NCBI GenBank assembly: GCA_017461425.1
Contig: JAFTXY010000001.1
Span: 104,999-168,998, forward strand
Direction of reading: 5' to 3'
Source of the DNA: Candidatus Gastranaerophilales bacterium
GTDB taxonomy: Bacteria > Cyanobacteriota > Vampirovibrionia > Gastranaerophilales > Gastranaerophilaceae
Length of the DNA stretch: 64,000 bases
In this document: one piece after another, positions 44,893-54,539 of the stretch
Layout: each line of letters starts with the position of its first letter
Numbering within the stretch: the first letter of the stretch is position 1
Program-made: the position numbers and the translations under genes
The notes under the pieces: model-generated
Told to the model about the DNA's origin: nothing
Database searches by the model: none
What the model saw: the letters and a program-made list of their open reading frames with translations, nothing else

Positions 44893-47565
44893 ATGAAAAC
44901 TTTTGATATAGTATATATACCAACAGACGAAACAATACAATTAACTTTAGTTTCAATAACAAGTTTATTATTAAATAACACAAAAAATAATATAAACATT
45001 CATTTATTTTATGATGAATTTTTTGATGAAAAACTACTAGATTTATTTAAGAAATTAAAAAAATATAAAAATTTAAACACAATAAATACAGTTAAAATTA
45101 ATTCAAAAAAATATTTATGTTATTCAAAACACAACAGTTACATAAAAACATATTATCTATACGAAGCTGGTTCACATATTAAAGCTGAGAAGATTTTATT
45201 TTTAAATTATGACACAATAATCAATGACGATTTAACAGAATTATTTGATACAGATTTATCCAATAATTCTTGCGCCGCTGTTGAATTTATAGATACAACA
45301 AAAACAACAAACATATTAAGAGAATTAGCTATTCCTGATGATAAACTTTATAGGCCAACAACATTATTAATAAATTTAGATTTATGGAATAAAAATTTTA
45401 CACAGTTAAAAAGTGTTTCAATGGATTCTGCTGTATATAAAAGCAATCCAAATGAATACTTTTTTGCAAAAAATATAAAAGATTGTAAAAAATTAAATTT
45501 AAAATATAACTACACAGAAATTTGGTATGCACCTAAAAATATAGAATTTTTATCTCAAGAAACAAAGGATAGCTATAAAAATTTCTTACTCCATATTGAA
45601 ACACCCACAATAATATCTTTTGCAGGACCAAAACCAATTACTCCCGCCTGCAAACACTCGTATCTATCATTATGGTGGGAATATGCAGAGCAAACTGAAA
45701 TTTATGAAGATATTAAAGAATATAGACAACTAAATAAATATAAACTTTCTGCAACTTCAGCGCAAAATTCTTTTAATTATGCTTGGTTATTATCAAGAAT
45801 TGCGCCATACATTAAACCATATTGGTTCAGAATTTTAGTCGGTTTTGCAATATCTATTCCATTAGGGTTATTAGATGGTGTAACGGCATTAGCCCTAAAA
45901 CCATACATGGATTATGTTGTTGGCAATAAGACATTGGAACTATCATTCCATGGAATCAATATTTCAATTTCAAGTTTGCAAATGGCTTGGATTTTACCTA
46001 TTGGTATAATTCTTTTTGCAGCAGCACAAGGTGTTTTAAGATATTTAAATCGATATTTATCTGCCTGGGTTTCAAGAAAAATTACAATAGATGTCAGATT
46101 TGCTTTATATAATAAATTAATTAACATGCACCCTCAATTTTTTGATGACAATTCATCAGGAATTATAAATTCAAGATATATAGGCGATCCAAAAACCGCT
46201 TCAGCTAGCATAGTTGATAATTTAAGAATAATAACAACAGATATTTGCGGAGCAGTTGGCTTAATTGCAGTTATGATGTATAGCTCTTGGAAGCTTGCTT
46301 TTGTGGGAGTTTTAGTTCTTTGCGTTGCATTTGTTCCAGTTGCATTAATCAGAAAAAGAATTAGAGAAACTTCTAATAAAAATATGGTCATTGGTGGTAA
46401 AATCACAACAAATATGAACGAAACTCATAGCGGCAGCAAAATTATGACCGCTTATGGTTTACAAGATAGACAAGAAAAACTATTCAGAGAACAAATATTG
46501 GAATCATTTAAAATTAGCATGGCTTTAACAAAACGCACAGCCTGGATGTCGCCATTAATGTATCAAATTGCGTCAATTGGTGTTGCGATTGTTCTTGGAT
46601 ATGGAACATATTTAATTAATATTGGACAAATGACAGCAGGTGCCTTTGCTTCATTTATCACTTCATTACTTCTGTTATACAAACCGGTTAAATCGCTAGG
46701 TGGAACATTAACAGGAATTCAAAATGTTTTCGTTGCAATGGGAAGAATATTTGAATTATTTGATTTAGAAACATCTATCAAAGATTGTAAAAATCCAACC
46801 GAGCTAAAAGGTTTGAATTCAAATATAACATTTGAAAATGTTTATTTTGAATATGTTCCAAATAAACCAGTTTTAGAAAATATTAATTTAATAATGCCAA
46901 AAAATGAAACACTGGCAATTGTTGGTAATTCAGGTGGCGGAAAATCAACATTGGTAAATTTAATTCCAAGATTTTATGATATAAAATCAGGCTCAATTAA
47001 AATTGACGGAATAGATATAAAAAATATTTCTCTAAAATCATTAAGAGAAAATATTTCTATGGTTTTTCAGGATAATTTCTTATATTCAGGCACAATCAAA
47101 GAAAATATTTTAATGGGCAAGCCTGACGCAACCCCAGAAGAGCTTATGAATTCAATCAAAGCAGCCCATCTGCAAGATATGATTCAAGAATTACCTGATG
47201 GACTTGATACGGTATTAGGTGAAAGAGGTTTAACTCTATCAGGTGGACAACGTCAAAGAGTTGCAATTGCTCGTGCAATGCTACGTAACGCACCAATTGT
47301 AATACTTGATGAGGCAACAAGTGCACTAGATAATGAATCAGAAGCAATTGTTCAAAAAGCAATGGATAATCTAATGCAAAATAGAACAGTATTTATCATT
47401 GCACATAGATTATCTACAATTAAAAATGCTAATAGAATTGCAGTTATAAACGAAGGACATCTTGTTGAATTAGGAACCCATGAAGAATTAATGAATATTG
47501 AAAATGGGCAATATAAAGCACTTTATGAAATGCAATTCAGATCTCAAGAAGAATTAAAAGTTTAA
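44893..47565 (+). CDS. GT8-like domain fused to an MsbA-type ABC exporter
   Basis: An 890-aa fusion in one uninterrupted frame. Residues 1-~265 resemble a GT8 glycosyltransferase (DIVYIPTDETIQLTLVSITS, RPTTLLINLDLW); the DxD is replaced by Asn105-Tyr-Asp107 in LFLNYDTII. From ~290 there is a six-helix half-transporter, then an ATPase with Walker A GNSGGGKST (678-686), signature LSGGQ (782-786), VILDEATSALD and IAHRLS. MsbA-type proteins flip lipid-linked LPS or glycans. Placed between CapA and ugd, it is the obvious exporter of the locus product. Confidence 0.88.
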   Translation: MKTFDIVYIPTDETIQLTLVSITSLLLNNTKNNINIHLFYDEFFDEKLLDLFKKLKKYKNLNTINTVKINSKKYLCYSKHNSYIKTYYLYEAGSHIKAEKILFLNYDTIINDDLTELFDTDLSNNSCAAVEFIDTTKTTNILRELAIPDDKLYRPTTLLINLDLWNKNFTQLKSVSMDSAVYKSNPNEYFFAKNIKDCKKLNLKYNYTEIWYAPKNIEFLSQETKDSYKNFLLHIETPTIISFAGPKPITPACKHSYLSLWWEYAEQTEIYEDIKEYRQLNKYKLSATSAQNSFNYAWLLSRIAPYIKPYWFRILVGFAISIPLGLLDGVTALALKPYMDYVVGNKTLELSFHGINISISSLQMAWILPIGIILFAAAQGVLRYLNRYLSAWVSRKITIDVRFALYNKLINMHPQFFDDNSSGIINSRYIGDPKTASASIVDNLRIITTDICGAVGLIAVMMYSSWKLAFVGVLVLCVAFVPVALIRKRIRETSNKNMVIGGKITTNMNETHSGSKIMTAYGLQDRQEKLFREQILESFKISMALTKRTAWMSPLMYQIASIGVAIVLGYGTYLINIGQMTAGAFASFITSLLLLYKPVKSLGGTLTGIQNVFVAMGRIFELFDLETSIKDCKNPTELKGLNSNITFENVYFEYVPNKPVLENINLIMPKNETLAIVGNSGGGKSTLVNLIPRFYDIKSGSIKIDGIDIKNISLKSLRENISMVFQDNFLYSGTIKENILMGKPDATPEELMNSIKAAHLQDMIQELPDGLDTVLGERGLTLSGGQRQRVAIARAMLRNAPIVILDEATSALDNESEAIVQKAMDNLMQNRTVFIIAHRLSTIKNANRIAVINEGHLVELGTHEELMNIENGQYKALYEMQFRSQEELKV

Positions 47566-47575
47566 GGAAAACAAA

Positions 47576-48883
47576 ATGCAAATAACAGTAATAGGAACAG
47601 GATATGTTGGTTTAGTTGCAGGCGCATGTTTAGCTGATATGGGTAATGATGTTATCTGTATTGATAACAATTTAGAAAAACTAAAACAGCTTGAAAACGG
47701 TATAATCCCAATATATGAACCAGGGCTTGAAGAGCTTGTTAAATCTAATGTTTTAGAACATAGACTAGAGTTTTCATCAGACATTGATTCTGCTGTTAAA
47801 AAATCGCAAGTTTGTTTTATTGCAGTCGGCACTCCACAAGGAGAAGATGGCTCTGCTGATTTAAAATATGTTTTTGAAGTCGCAAAGTCAATTGCAAAAG
47901 CAATGAATGGATACAAAGTTATTGTTGATAAATCAACAGTACCAGTAGGAACAGCGCAAAAAGTTGAAGAAATTATCAAACAATATACAAACTATGAATT
48001 TGATGTTGTTTCAAATCCTGAATTTTTAAAACAAGGTAATGCTGTTGATGACTTTTTACATCCTGATAGAGTTGTTATTGGTTCAAATTCAGACAAAGCA
48101 ACAGCTATTATGCAAGAAATCTATTCTCCATTTTTTAGAACTGGAAATAGGGTTATTGTAATGGATGTAAAATCTGCCGAAATGACAAAATATGCAGCAA
48201 ACTCATTTTTAGCAACAAAAATTTCATTTATGAATGAAATTGCAAACTTATGCGAAAAAGTTGGCGCAGATGCCGAAATGGTTCGTGTTGGAATGTCAAC
48301 AGATTCTAGAATTGGAAACAAATTCCTATTCCCAGGTCTTGGTTATGGTGGAAGCTGTTTTCCAAAAGATGTTAAAGCTTTAATTAATACAGGACTTGAA
48401 AATGACTGCGAAATGAATATCATCAAAGCAGCAGATGAAACAAACAAAAAGCAAAGAAATTTATTTATTGAAAAAATTAAAAAACATTTTAACAACAATT
48501 TAAAAGATAAGACAATTGCAATTTGGGGCTTAGCCTTTAAACCAAAAACAAATGATATGAGAGAAGCTCCAGCTATTACAATAATTCAAGCCTTACTGGA
48601 AAACGGAGCAAAAATTAAAGCATTTGACCCTAAGGCTTTTGATAGTGCTAAATTCATCTTTGATGACAAAATTGAATATTCAAAAAGCTCTTATGAAGCA
48701 GTACAAGAAGCAGATTGCTTATTGCTTTTAACAGAATGGAATGAATTTAGACGTCCTGATTTTGATAAATTAAAGGGTTTACTAAAAAACCCAACTATAT
48801 TTGATGGCAGAAACCAATATGACCCAAAAAGAATGAAAGAAAAAGGTTTTGATTATATTTGTATAGGAAAAAAGAGCTCTTGA
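47576..48883 (+). CDS. ugd: UDP-glucose 6-dehydrogenase
   Basis: A 435-aa NAD enzyme making UDP-glucuronate. Signatures: ITVIGTGYVGLVAGACLADMG, STVPVGTAQ, and GGSCFPKDVKAL with the catalytic Cys; a C-terminal UDP-binding domain follows (AFKPKTNDMREAPA). AAGGA precedes the ATG. Its product is a plausible acceptor for the TupA-like ligases. Last gene of the long operon; the stop lies inside the terminator stem. Confidence 0.96.
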   Translation: MQITVIGTGYVGLVAGACLADMGNDVICIDNNLEKLKQLENGIIPIYEPGLEELVKSNVLEHRLEFSSDIDSAVKKSQVCFIAVGTPQGEDGSADLKYVFEVAKSIAKAMNGYKVIVDKSTVPVGTAQKVEEIIKQYTNYEFDVVSNPEFLKQGNAVDDFLHPDRVVIGSNSDKATAIMQEIYSPFFRTGNRVIVMDVKSAEMTKYAANSFLATKISFMNEIANLCEKVGADAEMVRVGMSTDSRIGNKFLFPGLGYGGSCFPKDVKALINTGLENDCEMNIIKAADETNKKQRNLFIEKIKKHFNNNLKDKTIAIWGLAFKPKTNDMREAPAITIIQALLENGAKIKAFDPKAFDSAKFIFDDKIEYSKSSYEAVQEADCLLLLTEWNEFRRPDFDKLKGLLKNPTIFDGRNQYDPKRMKEKGFDYICIGKKSS

Positions 48884-48898
48884 TTGAGCTCTTTTTTT
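48871..48898 (+). terminator. Terminator of the polysaccharide operon
   Basis: AAAGAGCTC (48871-48879), loop TTGATT, GAGCTCTTT (48886-48894), then TTTT. It overlaps the ugd stop. The symmetric AAAA on the other side may also terminate the minus-strand gene ending at 48907. Confidence 0.9.
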
Positions 48899-48906
48899 AA
48901 AATATT

Positions 48907-50139
48907 TTATGAGATATATCCATTTATTGCAGCTTTTGCAGCAGTATATGGACTTGATAGATAAATAAATCCGTTCGTATTACCCATTCTTCCTTGGAAA
49001 TTTCTATTTTGAGTTGCAAGACAAACTTCGCCATCTCCTAAAATTCCACCGTGCACGCCCACACAAGGACCACAACCAGATGGCAATAAATTTGCTCCAG
49101 CTTGAATAAATATATCTAGCAAACCTTCTTTTGAAGCTTGTATATATGTATCTTTACTTGCTGGAACTATTATTAATCGAACTTCTGGGTGAACGGTTTT
49201 ATCTTTTAAAACTTCTGCCACAACTCTTAAATCTTCAATTCTTCCATTAGTACAAGTTCCAACAAAAACTTGATTAACTTTAACATCATTTAATTCGCTT
49301 GCCATTTTTACATTATCAACAGTATGGGGACAAGCAACCATTGATTGAACAATTGATGCATCAATTTTAATAACTTTTTCATATTGCGCATCATAATCCA
49401 TTTTTATTTCTTTAAATTTATCTGCCCTGCCTCGTGATGCTAAAAATTCACGAGTTTTTTCATCAGTTTCAAATAAACCGGCTTTAGCACCTGCTTCAAC
49501 TGCCATGTTTGCTAAAGTAAATCTTTCTGACATGGACATATTTTTAATAGTTTCACCACAAAATTCTAAAACTTTATACGTTGCACCGTCTGCTCCAATT
49601 AAACCAATTAAATATAACATCAAATCTTTAGAACATACATTTGGCGCAAATTTTCCATTAACTTCAATTTTAAATGATGGTGGAACTTTAAACCAAGTTT
49701 TTCCATATGCCATAGAAACAGCAATATCAGTAGAGCCCATACCAGTTGCAAAAGCGCCAAGTGCGCCTGATGTACATGTATGAGAATCAGCACCGACCAA
49801 AACTTCTCCTGGGTTAACATAATCTTCAATAAGTCTTTGATGACATACGCCACATCCAATATCTGATAAAACAGCACCATATTCTTTAGCAAATTCTCTA
49901 ATAGTATTGTGCGCATTAGATAATTCTTTTCTCGGAGAAGGTGCAGCATGATCTATAAAAAGGATTGTTCTTTGTGGGTTATTTAGTTTTTTACCTAGTT
50001 TTTTAAACTCTTTTATAGCCAAAGGACCAGTTCCATCTTGTGTTGCACACACATCAACAGAAGCAATAACTAATTCATTAATTTCGACATTATGTCCAGC
50101 ATGACTAGATAATATTTTTTGCGCTAAAGTTTGTCCCAT
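48907..50139 (-). CDS. LeuC-family (aconitase superfamily) dehydratase large subunit
   Basis: 410 aa from the ATG at 50139, with AGAGGA upstream; a TTG two codons earlier is less likely. Iron-sulfur ligands are in FVGTCTNGRIED and SGCGPCVGVHG; GADSHTCTSGALGAFATGMG and NRNFQGRMGN are family motifs. It isomerises 2- to 3-isopropylmalate or a homologue such as homoaconitate. It has only moderate similarity to the second LeuC-type protein at 54539, and no small subunit gene (LeuD) is adjacent, so the exact substrate is open. Confidence 0.85.
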   Translation of the reverse strand: MGQTLAQKILSSHAGHNVEINELVIASVDVCATQDGTGPLAIKEFKKLGKKLNNPQRTILFIDHAAPSPRKELSNAHNTIREFAKEYGAVLSDIGCGVCHQRLIEDYVNPGEVLVGADSHTCTSGALGAFATGMGSTDIAVSMAYGKTWFKVPPSFKIEVNGKFAPNVCSKDLMLYLIGLIGADGATYKVLEFCGETIKNMSMSERFTLANMAVEAGAKAGLFETDEKTREFLASRGRADKFKEIKMDYDAQYEKVIKIDASIVQSMVACPHTVDNVKMASELNDVKVNQVFVGTCTNGRIEDLRVVAEVLKDKTVHPEVRLIIVPASKDTYIQASKEGLLDIFIQAGANLLPSGCGPCVGVHGGILGDGEVCLATQNRNFQGRMGNTNGFIYLSSPYTAAKAAINGYIS

Positions 50140-50219
50140 AAACAATTCCTCTTAAAGTTATTAGTGAAAATATTATAAAACAAAAATAAGAAAAAAGGAT
50201 ATTTCGACTAATTATATGA

Positions 50220-50246
50220 TAACAAAATCGTTGTTTTTTACGATAA
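50220..50246 (+). promoter_or_regulatory. Candidate flagellar sigma-28 promoter for motA
   Basis: TAAC (50220-50223), 15 bases, TACGATAA (50239-50246); the FliA consensus is TAAA-N15-GCCGATAA. Three of four and six of eight positions match at exact spacing, 30 bases before the motA ATG. Confidence 0.5.
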
Positions 50247-50276
50247 TAAAGCAATAAATTAGGAGTTTTATAACTT

Positions 50277-51047
50277 ATGGATATAGCAGCATTTATAGGA
50301 ACGGTTATAGGTCTTGGCTTTATTTTGGTTGGTCAAGCATTAGAGGGTGGTAACATAGGACAGCTACTTCAAATAACCGCAGCATTTATCGTAGTTGGTG
50401 GTACAGCAGGGGCAGTATTTTTAAGTTTCCCTATTGAAGATTTTAAAACAGCCGGACATTGTATTATGGTTGTATATTTTGGAAAACCACCAAAATTTGA
50501 AACTCTTATCGAAGAAATTATAGGTTATGCGCAAAAAGCAAGAAAAGAAGGTGTTATTGTTCTTGAAAAAGAAGCAAAAAATGCATCACATCCTTTATTA
50601 AAATTAGGATTAGAAGCAGTTGCGGACGGCGCAGATCCAACATTAGTAAGAGATATGATGGAAACACAATTATCTCAACTTCAAGAAAAAATTGGTGCTG
50701 GTGCAAAAGTTCTTGAATCTGCTGGTGGTTATTCTCCAACATTAGGTATCATCGGGGCAGTATTAGGCTTAATTCAAGTTATGCAGAACTTATCTGACCC
50801 ATCTAAGCTAGGTGCTGGTATTGCGGTTGCATTCGTTGCAACAATTTATGGTCTGGTTGTAGCAAACTTATTTACAATCCCATATTCAACTCGTGCAAAA
50901 AGAAAATATGCTCATATTTTTACATCTATGGAATTAATGATAGAAGGCATTCTTTCAATACAAGCTGGCGAATCTCCAGCATTAATAGAAAGAAAACTTG
51001 AATGCTATATTGTTGATAAAAAACCAGCTAAAGAGGCAAAAGCTTAA
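50277..51047 (+). CDS. motA: Flagellar stator protein MotA
   Basis: A 256-aa four-helix membrane protein that forms the proton or sodium channel with MotB and pushes on FliG. DIAAFIGTVIGLGFILVG is helix 1, VVGGTAGAVFLSFP helix 2, GYSPTLGIIGAVLGLIQVM helix 3 with its conserved Pro, and ATIYGLVVANLFTIP helix 4. AGGAG precedes the ATG. One-base TAATG overlap with motB. Confidence 0.96.
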   Translation: MDIAAFIGTVIGLGFILVGQALEGGNIGQLLQITAAFIVVGGTAGAVFLSFPIEDFKTAGHCIMVVYFGKPPKFETLIEEIIGYAQKARKEGVIVLEKEAKNASHPLLKLGLEAVADGADPTLVRDMMETQLSQLQEKIGAGAKVLESAGGYSPTLGIIGAVLGLIQVMQNLSDPSKLGAGIAVAFVATIYGLVVANLFTIPYSTRAKRKYAHIFTSMELMIEGILSIQAGESPALIERKLECYIVDKKPAKEAKA

Positions 51048-52018
51048 TGGCAAAGAAAAAACACGCAGAAGAACACGAAAATCTGGAACGTTGGTTAGTA
51101 TCATATGCTGACTTTATGACGTTACTTTTTGCAACTTTTGTTGTGCTGTATGCTCTTGCTCAAACAGATGTTAACTCATTTAAAAATATAGAAGAAGCTC
51201 TAAGAAGAGCTTTTAGCCAAAACATCTTTGAAAATCAAGCAAATATTATGGATGGCTCAGATTCAATCTTAGAAGGACAAGCAGGAGCAACAAACCCACT
51301 AATGCTTGAATATATGAGTCAAAAATATGAAAAAACCTCCTATGAAGAAATCAAAGAAAATGTTGAAAAACTGAAAGAAGAAGGGGTTTCAGCAGAAATT
51401 GACGACAGAGGTCTTGTAATAAGATTAGATGATCATGCTCTACAATATGCTCCAGGAACAGCCGATTTAACAGCAAAATCGCTTGAAACATTGAATAAAG
51501 TAGCACAAATTATAAAAGAAAAATTCTCAATTCACTACATTCAAGTTGAAGGACACACAGACCCAGATCCAATTTCAAATTCAAAATACCCATCAAATTG
51601 GGAATTATCATCCGCAAGAGCAAGTAGTGTTATTAGACACATGATAGCAAAACATGGCTTTAACCCTAAAATATTTATTGCAACAGGATTAGCAGATACA
51701 ATACCTGTCGTAGCAAATACTACTCCTGCGAATAAATCCAAAAATAGACGTGTTGAAATTATTATTCTAAAAAACAAAAATAAACATTTATCCAAAAAGA
51801 ATATGCAAGAAATTCTTAAAGAAGCAAAATTGTTCCAGAAAAAATCTGCACTTGGCTCATCTCAAGTTGAAGAATTAATAGGAAATGATAGAGAATTATT
51901 GAAAAATGTAATAGATATGACAAACACATATGAATCCGAAACAAAACGTTTAAATTCTCTTGATGATTTTGATTATATGCATGATGGACAAAAACCTGAC
52001 TTTATAATGGAGAAATAG
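51047..52018 (+). CDS. motB: Flagellar stator protein MotB
   Basis: A 323-aa stator subunit. One membrane helix near residues 17-38 contains the ion-carrying Asp22 (SYADFMTLLFATFVVLYA). A plug region follows, then an OmpA-like peptidoglycan-binding domain (~125-245: YIQVEGHTDPDPI, NWELSSARASSVIRHM, NRRVEIIIL). The C-terminal ~75-residue extension is charged. The GAGG within the motA end serves as Shine-Dalgarno. No other flagellar genes are in the window. Confidence 0.95.
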   Translation: MAKKKHAEEHENLERWLVSYADFMTLLFATFVVLYALAQTDVNSFKNIEEALRRAFSQNIFENQANIMDGSDSILEGQAGATNPLMLEYMSQKYEKTSYEEIKENVEKLKEEGVSAEIDDRGLVIRLDDHALQYAPGTADLTAKSLETLNKVAQIIKEKFSIHYIQVEGHTDPDPISNSKYPSNWELSSARASSVIRHMIAKHGFNPKIFIATGLADTIPVVANTTPANKSKNRRVEIIILKNKNKHLSKKNMQEILKEAKLFQKKSALGSSQVEELIGNDRELLKNVIDMTNTYESETKRLNSLDDFDYMHDGQKPDFIMEK

Positions 52019-53211
52019 TGGAAGACTTATTAAAAAATGAGTACTTTGCAATTTTCGGTGGTGGCGGAATAAGAGGCCTAACTTATTGTGGTGCATATAA
52101 AGCACTATTAGAAAATAATATTAAATTAACAGGTTGTGCTGGAAGCTCTATTGGAGCTGTTTTTGCAAGTCTATTAAGCATTGGATATAATCACGAAGAA
52201 ATATATGAAATTATGTCCAATACAGGCTTTGAAATGTTTACCGATATTAATCTTGATATTAAAAAAGATTTAGCGATATCAAAAGGTAAAAAATTTCTTG
52301 ATTGGATGAGAGAACATATCGAAAGAAAATTTTACGGTGATAAATACAAAAAAGACGAAATGCCACGTGTAAAATTTAGCGATTTGAAATCAAAATTAGT
52401 AATATATTCTGTAGATTTGACAAATTCTAAATTCAAAGAATTTTCTAAATTTAAAACTCCAGATTTTGAAATTGCAAGTGCCGTCAGGGCCAGCGTTTCG
52501 ATGCCGGGATTATTCACCCCATTAGAATTAGACAATAATTTAATAGTTGATGGAGATTTATTAAAATCAACTCCATTATGGAGAGTGACAAACACAATTA
52601 AAGATTTAGAAGAAAGAATAATAGAATTCAGATTAGAAGACAACGAATCACCTAAGAAAATATCAAATTCAATAGAATATTTAAATCGCGTTTATAATGC
52701 AATTTGTGGTTTTGCGACAGACTATATTATCGATTTATACAAAGAAAAAGATAAATTTGATTACATTAAAATAAATACTCAAGATGTTTCCGTAGTAGAC
52801 TTTTTAATTTCAAAAGAAAAGAAGCAAGAACTATGCGATTTAGGTTATGAAAAAACAAATTCATATTTTAAAAATTTCTATCCAGAAAAAAGAAAAATGC
52901 TCCTAGTAAAATATGAAAAATTATTCCATTATCTAAATAAATTACAAAAAGAATTTAATAAATCAAATACAATAAATACATACTTAAGACTATGTGAAAT
53001 GTTTGTATTTCTTTGTGAAGAAAAAAAATATATAGATACTAACCTATATAATAAAATTATAAATTTTAAAAACAAATTTATGAAAAATTATAAAACCTAT
53101 AATTTCTTTTACACAAAAAAAGCATTCATCAAGGATAAAGAAAATTTATCCAAAGACCTGTTAGATATAATAAAGATTGCAACAATTAAAACTCAAGAAC
53201 TAAACAATTAA
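52018..53211 (+). CDS. Patatin-like phospholipase
   Basis: A 397-aa protein starting at GTG, with GGAG 7 bases upstream and a TAGTG overlap with the motB stop. The oxyanion GGGGIRG, nucleophile GSSIGA (GxSxG) and the Asp of VDGDLL form the complete patatin dyad in residues ~10-190. The C-terminal ~200 residues are helical and charged. No signal peptide, so either cytosolic or exported by another route. It likely releases fatty acids from glycerophospholipids. Coupling to motAB is unexplained. Confidence 0.9.
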   Translation: MEDLLKNEYFAIFGGGGIRGLTYCGAYKALLENNIKLTGCAGSSIGAVFASLLSIGYNHEEIYEIMSNTGFEMFTDINLDIKKDLAISKGKKFLDWMREHIERKFYGDKYKKDEMPRVKFSDLKSKLVIYSVDLTNSKFKEFSKFKTPDFEIASAVRASVSMPGLFTPLELDNNLIVDGDLLKSTPLWRVTNTIKDLEERIIEFRLEDNESPKKISNSIEYLNRVYNAICGFATDYIIDLYKEKDKFDYIKINTQDVSVVDFLISKEKKQELCDLGYEKTNSYFKNFYPEKRKMLLVKYEKLFHYLNKLQKEFNKSNTINTYLRLCEMFVFLCEEKKYIDTNLYNKIINFKNKFMKNYKTYNFFYTKKAFIKDKENLSKDLLDIIKIATIKTQELNN

Positions 53212-54539
53212 AACATTCTATAAAATTTAGTAATTAAAGTATTTTCAAAATGTTTTAACAATGCTTTTCTTTTTGATGAATTTTGAACAGCAATATTAAA
53301 CACAACATCTCTTCCTTGTTTTGTTTTAAGAGTTCCCAATATTGCAGATGTTTGAGATAAAGTTCCAGTTTTTGCTCTTAAATTGTCTTTTAAAAATAAC
53401 ATTCTATCTGCTAAAGTTCCCTCGTTTGATGTTGTTAAAAATGTTTTCAAATCTGTTTTAGAATACAATTCTTTCAAGGATTCTGTCATAAATATAGCAT
53501 TTACAAAGTTTTCTCTTGAAACTCCACTTCCATCAGCAATTTTTATATCATCTGTAATATGTTTTTTGTAAATATCTCTAAACATTTTTATTGCATCATC
53601 CGATGTTGCAACATGGGAATAATTTATATATTTAGCAGCTGCAACCATAAACACAATTTCTGAATAAAAATTCTTTGAATCATGCAAAACTTTATTAGAA
53701 ATATCAGAAATATTATGTGATACAGAGGCAATTTTACTTGCATCTTGTGGCGTTATTTTTGATGTAATGAATTCTTCATATATAATATTATTTTTTCTTA
53801 AAGCCTCATTCAATTTGATTTTAAAATTTATTTCAGGTTTTAATACAGGAAGTTTTATTTGTTCATCTTCAATTATTACTCCTTTAAAATATACAATTGA
53901 AGAATCCTCATCCTCGCGTCTTTCAATTATATATTCTTGTTTATCACCTAAAACTAATTCATTTACAATTGGCAATTTATAACTATCGTTTTGAACAATT
54001 TCAACTCTTTTAGATAAGCTTGAGCGATTAATTGCAACTTCAAACATGTTATTATCAATAATATATGGGGTAATTATTCTAAAACAAGGCCATAAATCTT
54101 CTTCCATCCAAGTATCTGGATAAAAAGTTTCAAAAATAGAATCATCTATATATATTTTATTAATATTAAAATTTGGATTTTCTTTTTTAAATTGAGAAAA
54201 TATATTAACTAAATCATTTTTAGATAATAAAGCATCACCGCCAAGTTTTAAATATAAATCATTTCCGTATTTATATAAAGCAGTTTCAAATTCATAATCA
54301 GAACCCAAAACAATATTACTTGCGCCAAAAGTTAATGTTTTTAAGGTGCTTGCTGGGTTCATTAATTTTTTTTCATTTTTTTTGTATAAAATTTCACCAG
54401 TTTTAGCATCTTCAAGGTAAACACTAACGATTGAATTTAATCCAAAATCCATTTTTGAAACAAATTTTGATAAATCATTAGCATTGCATTGCAAAGCTAA
54501 AAAAACAAAAACAAATAACTGTAAGAAAATCTTTCTCAT
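53208..54539 (-). CDS. dacB: D-alanyl-D-alanine carboxypeptidase (PBP4/DacB, S13 family)
   Basis: A 443-aa periplasmic penicillin-binding protein that trims or cuts peptidoglycan peptides. Signal peptide 1-20; SxxK in NPASTLKTLTFGAS, SGVSREN for the second motif, and KTGTLSQTSAI as the third. The family-specific insert lies between the first two motifs. It begins at the leuC stop (TAATG) with GAGGAA inside leuC. Overlaps the convergent patatin gene by 4 bases. Confidence 0.92.
   Translation of the reverse strand: MRKIFLQLFVFVFLALQCNANDLSKFVSKMDFGLNSIVSVYLEDAKTGEILYKKNEKKLMNPASTLKTLTFGASNIVLGSDYEFETALYKYGNDLYLKLGGDALLSKNDLVNIFSQFKKENPNFNINKIYIDDSIFETFYPDTWMEEDLWPCFRIITPYIIDNNMFEVAINRSSLSKRVEIVQNDSYKLPIVNELVLGDKQEYIIERREDEDSSIVYFKGVIIEDEQIKLPVLKPEINFKIKLNEALRKNNIIYEEFITSKITPQDASKIASVSHNISDISNKVLHDSKNFYSEIVFMVAAAKYINYSHVATSDDAIKMFRDIYKKHITDDIKIADGSGVSRENFVNAIFMTESLKELYSKTDLKTFLTTSNEGTLADRMLFLKDNLRAKTGTLSQTSAILGTLKTKQGRDVVFNIAVQNSSKRKALLKHFENTLITKFYRMF

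Noticed and set aside
47554..47979. 141-codon minus-strand ORF across the start of ugd
   Set aside because: It is antisense to the conserved NAD-binding region of ugd and has no supporting signals.
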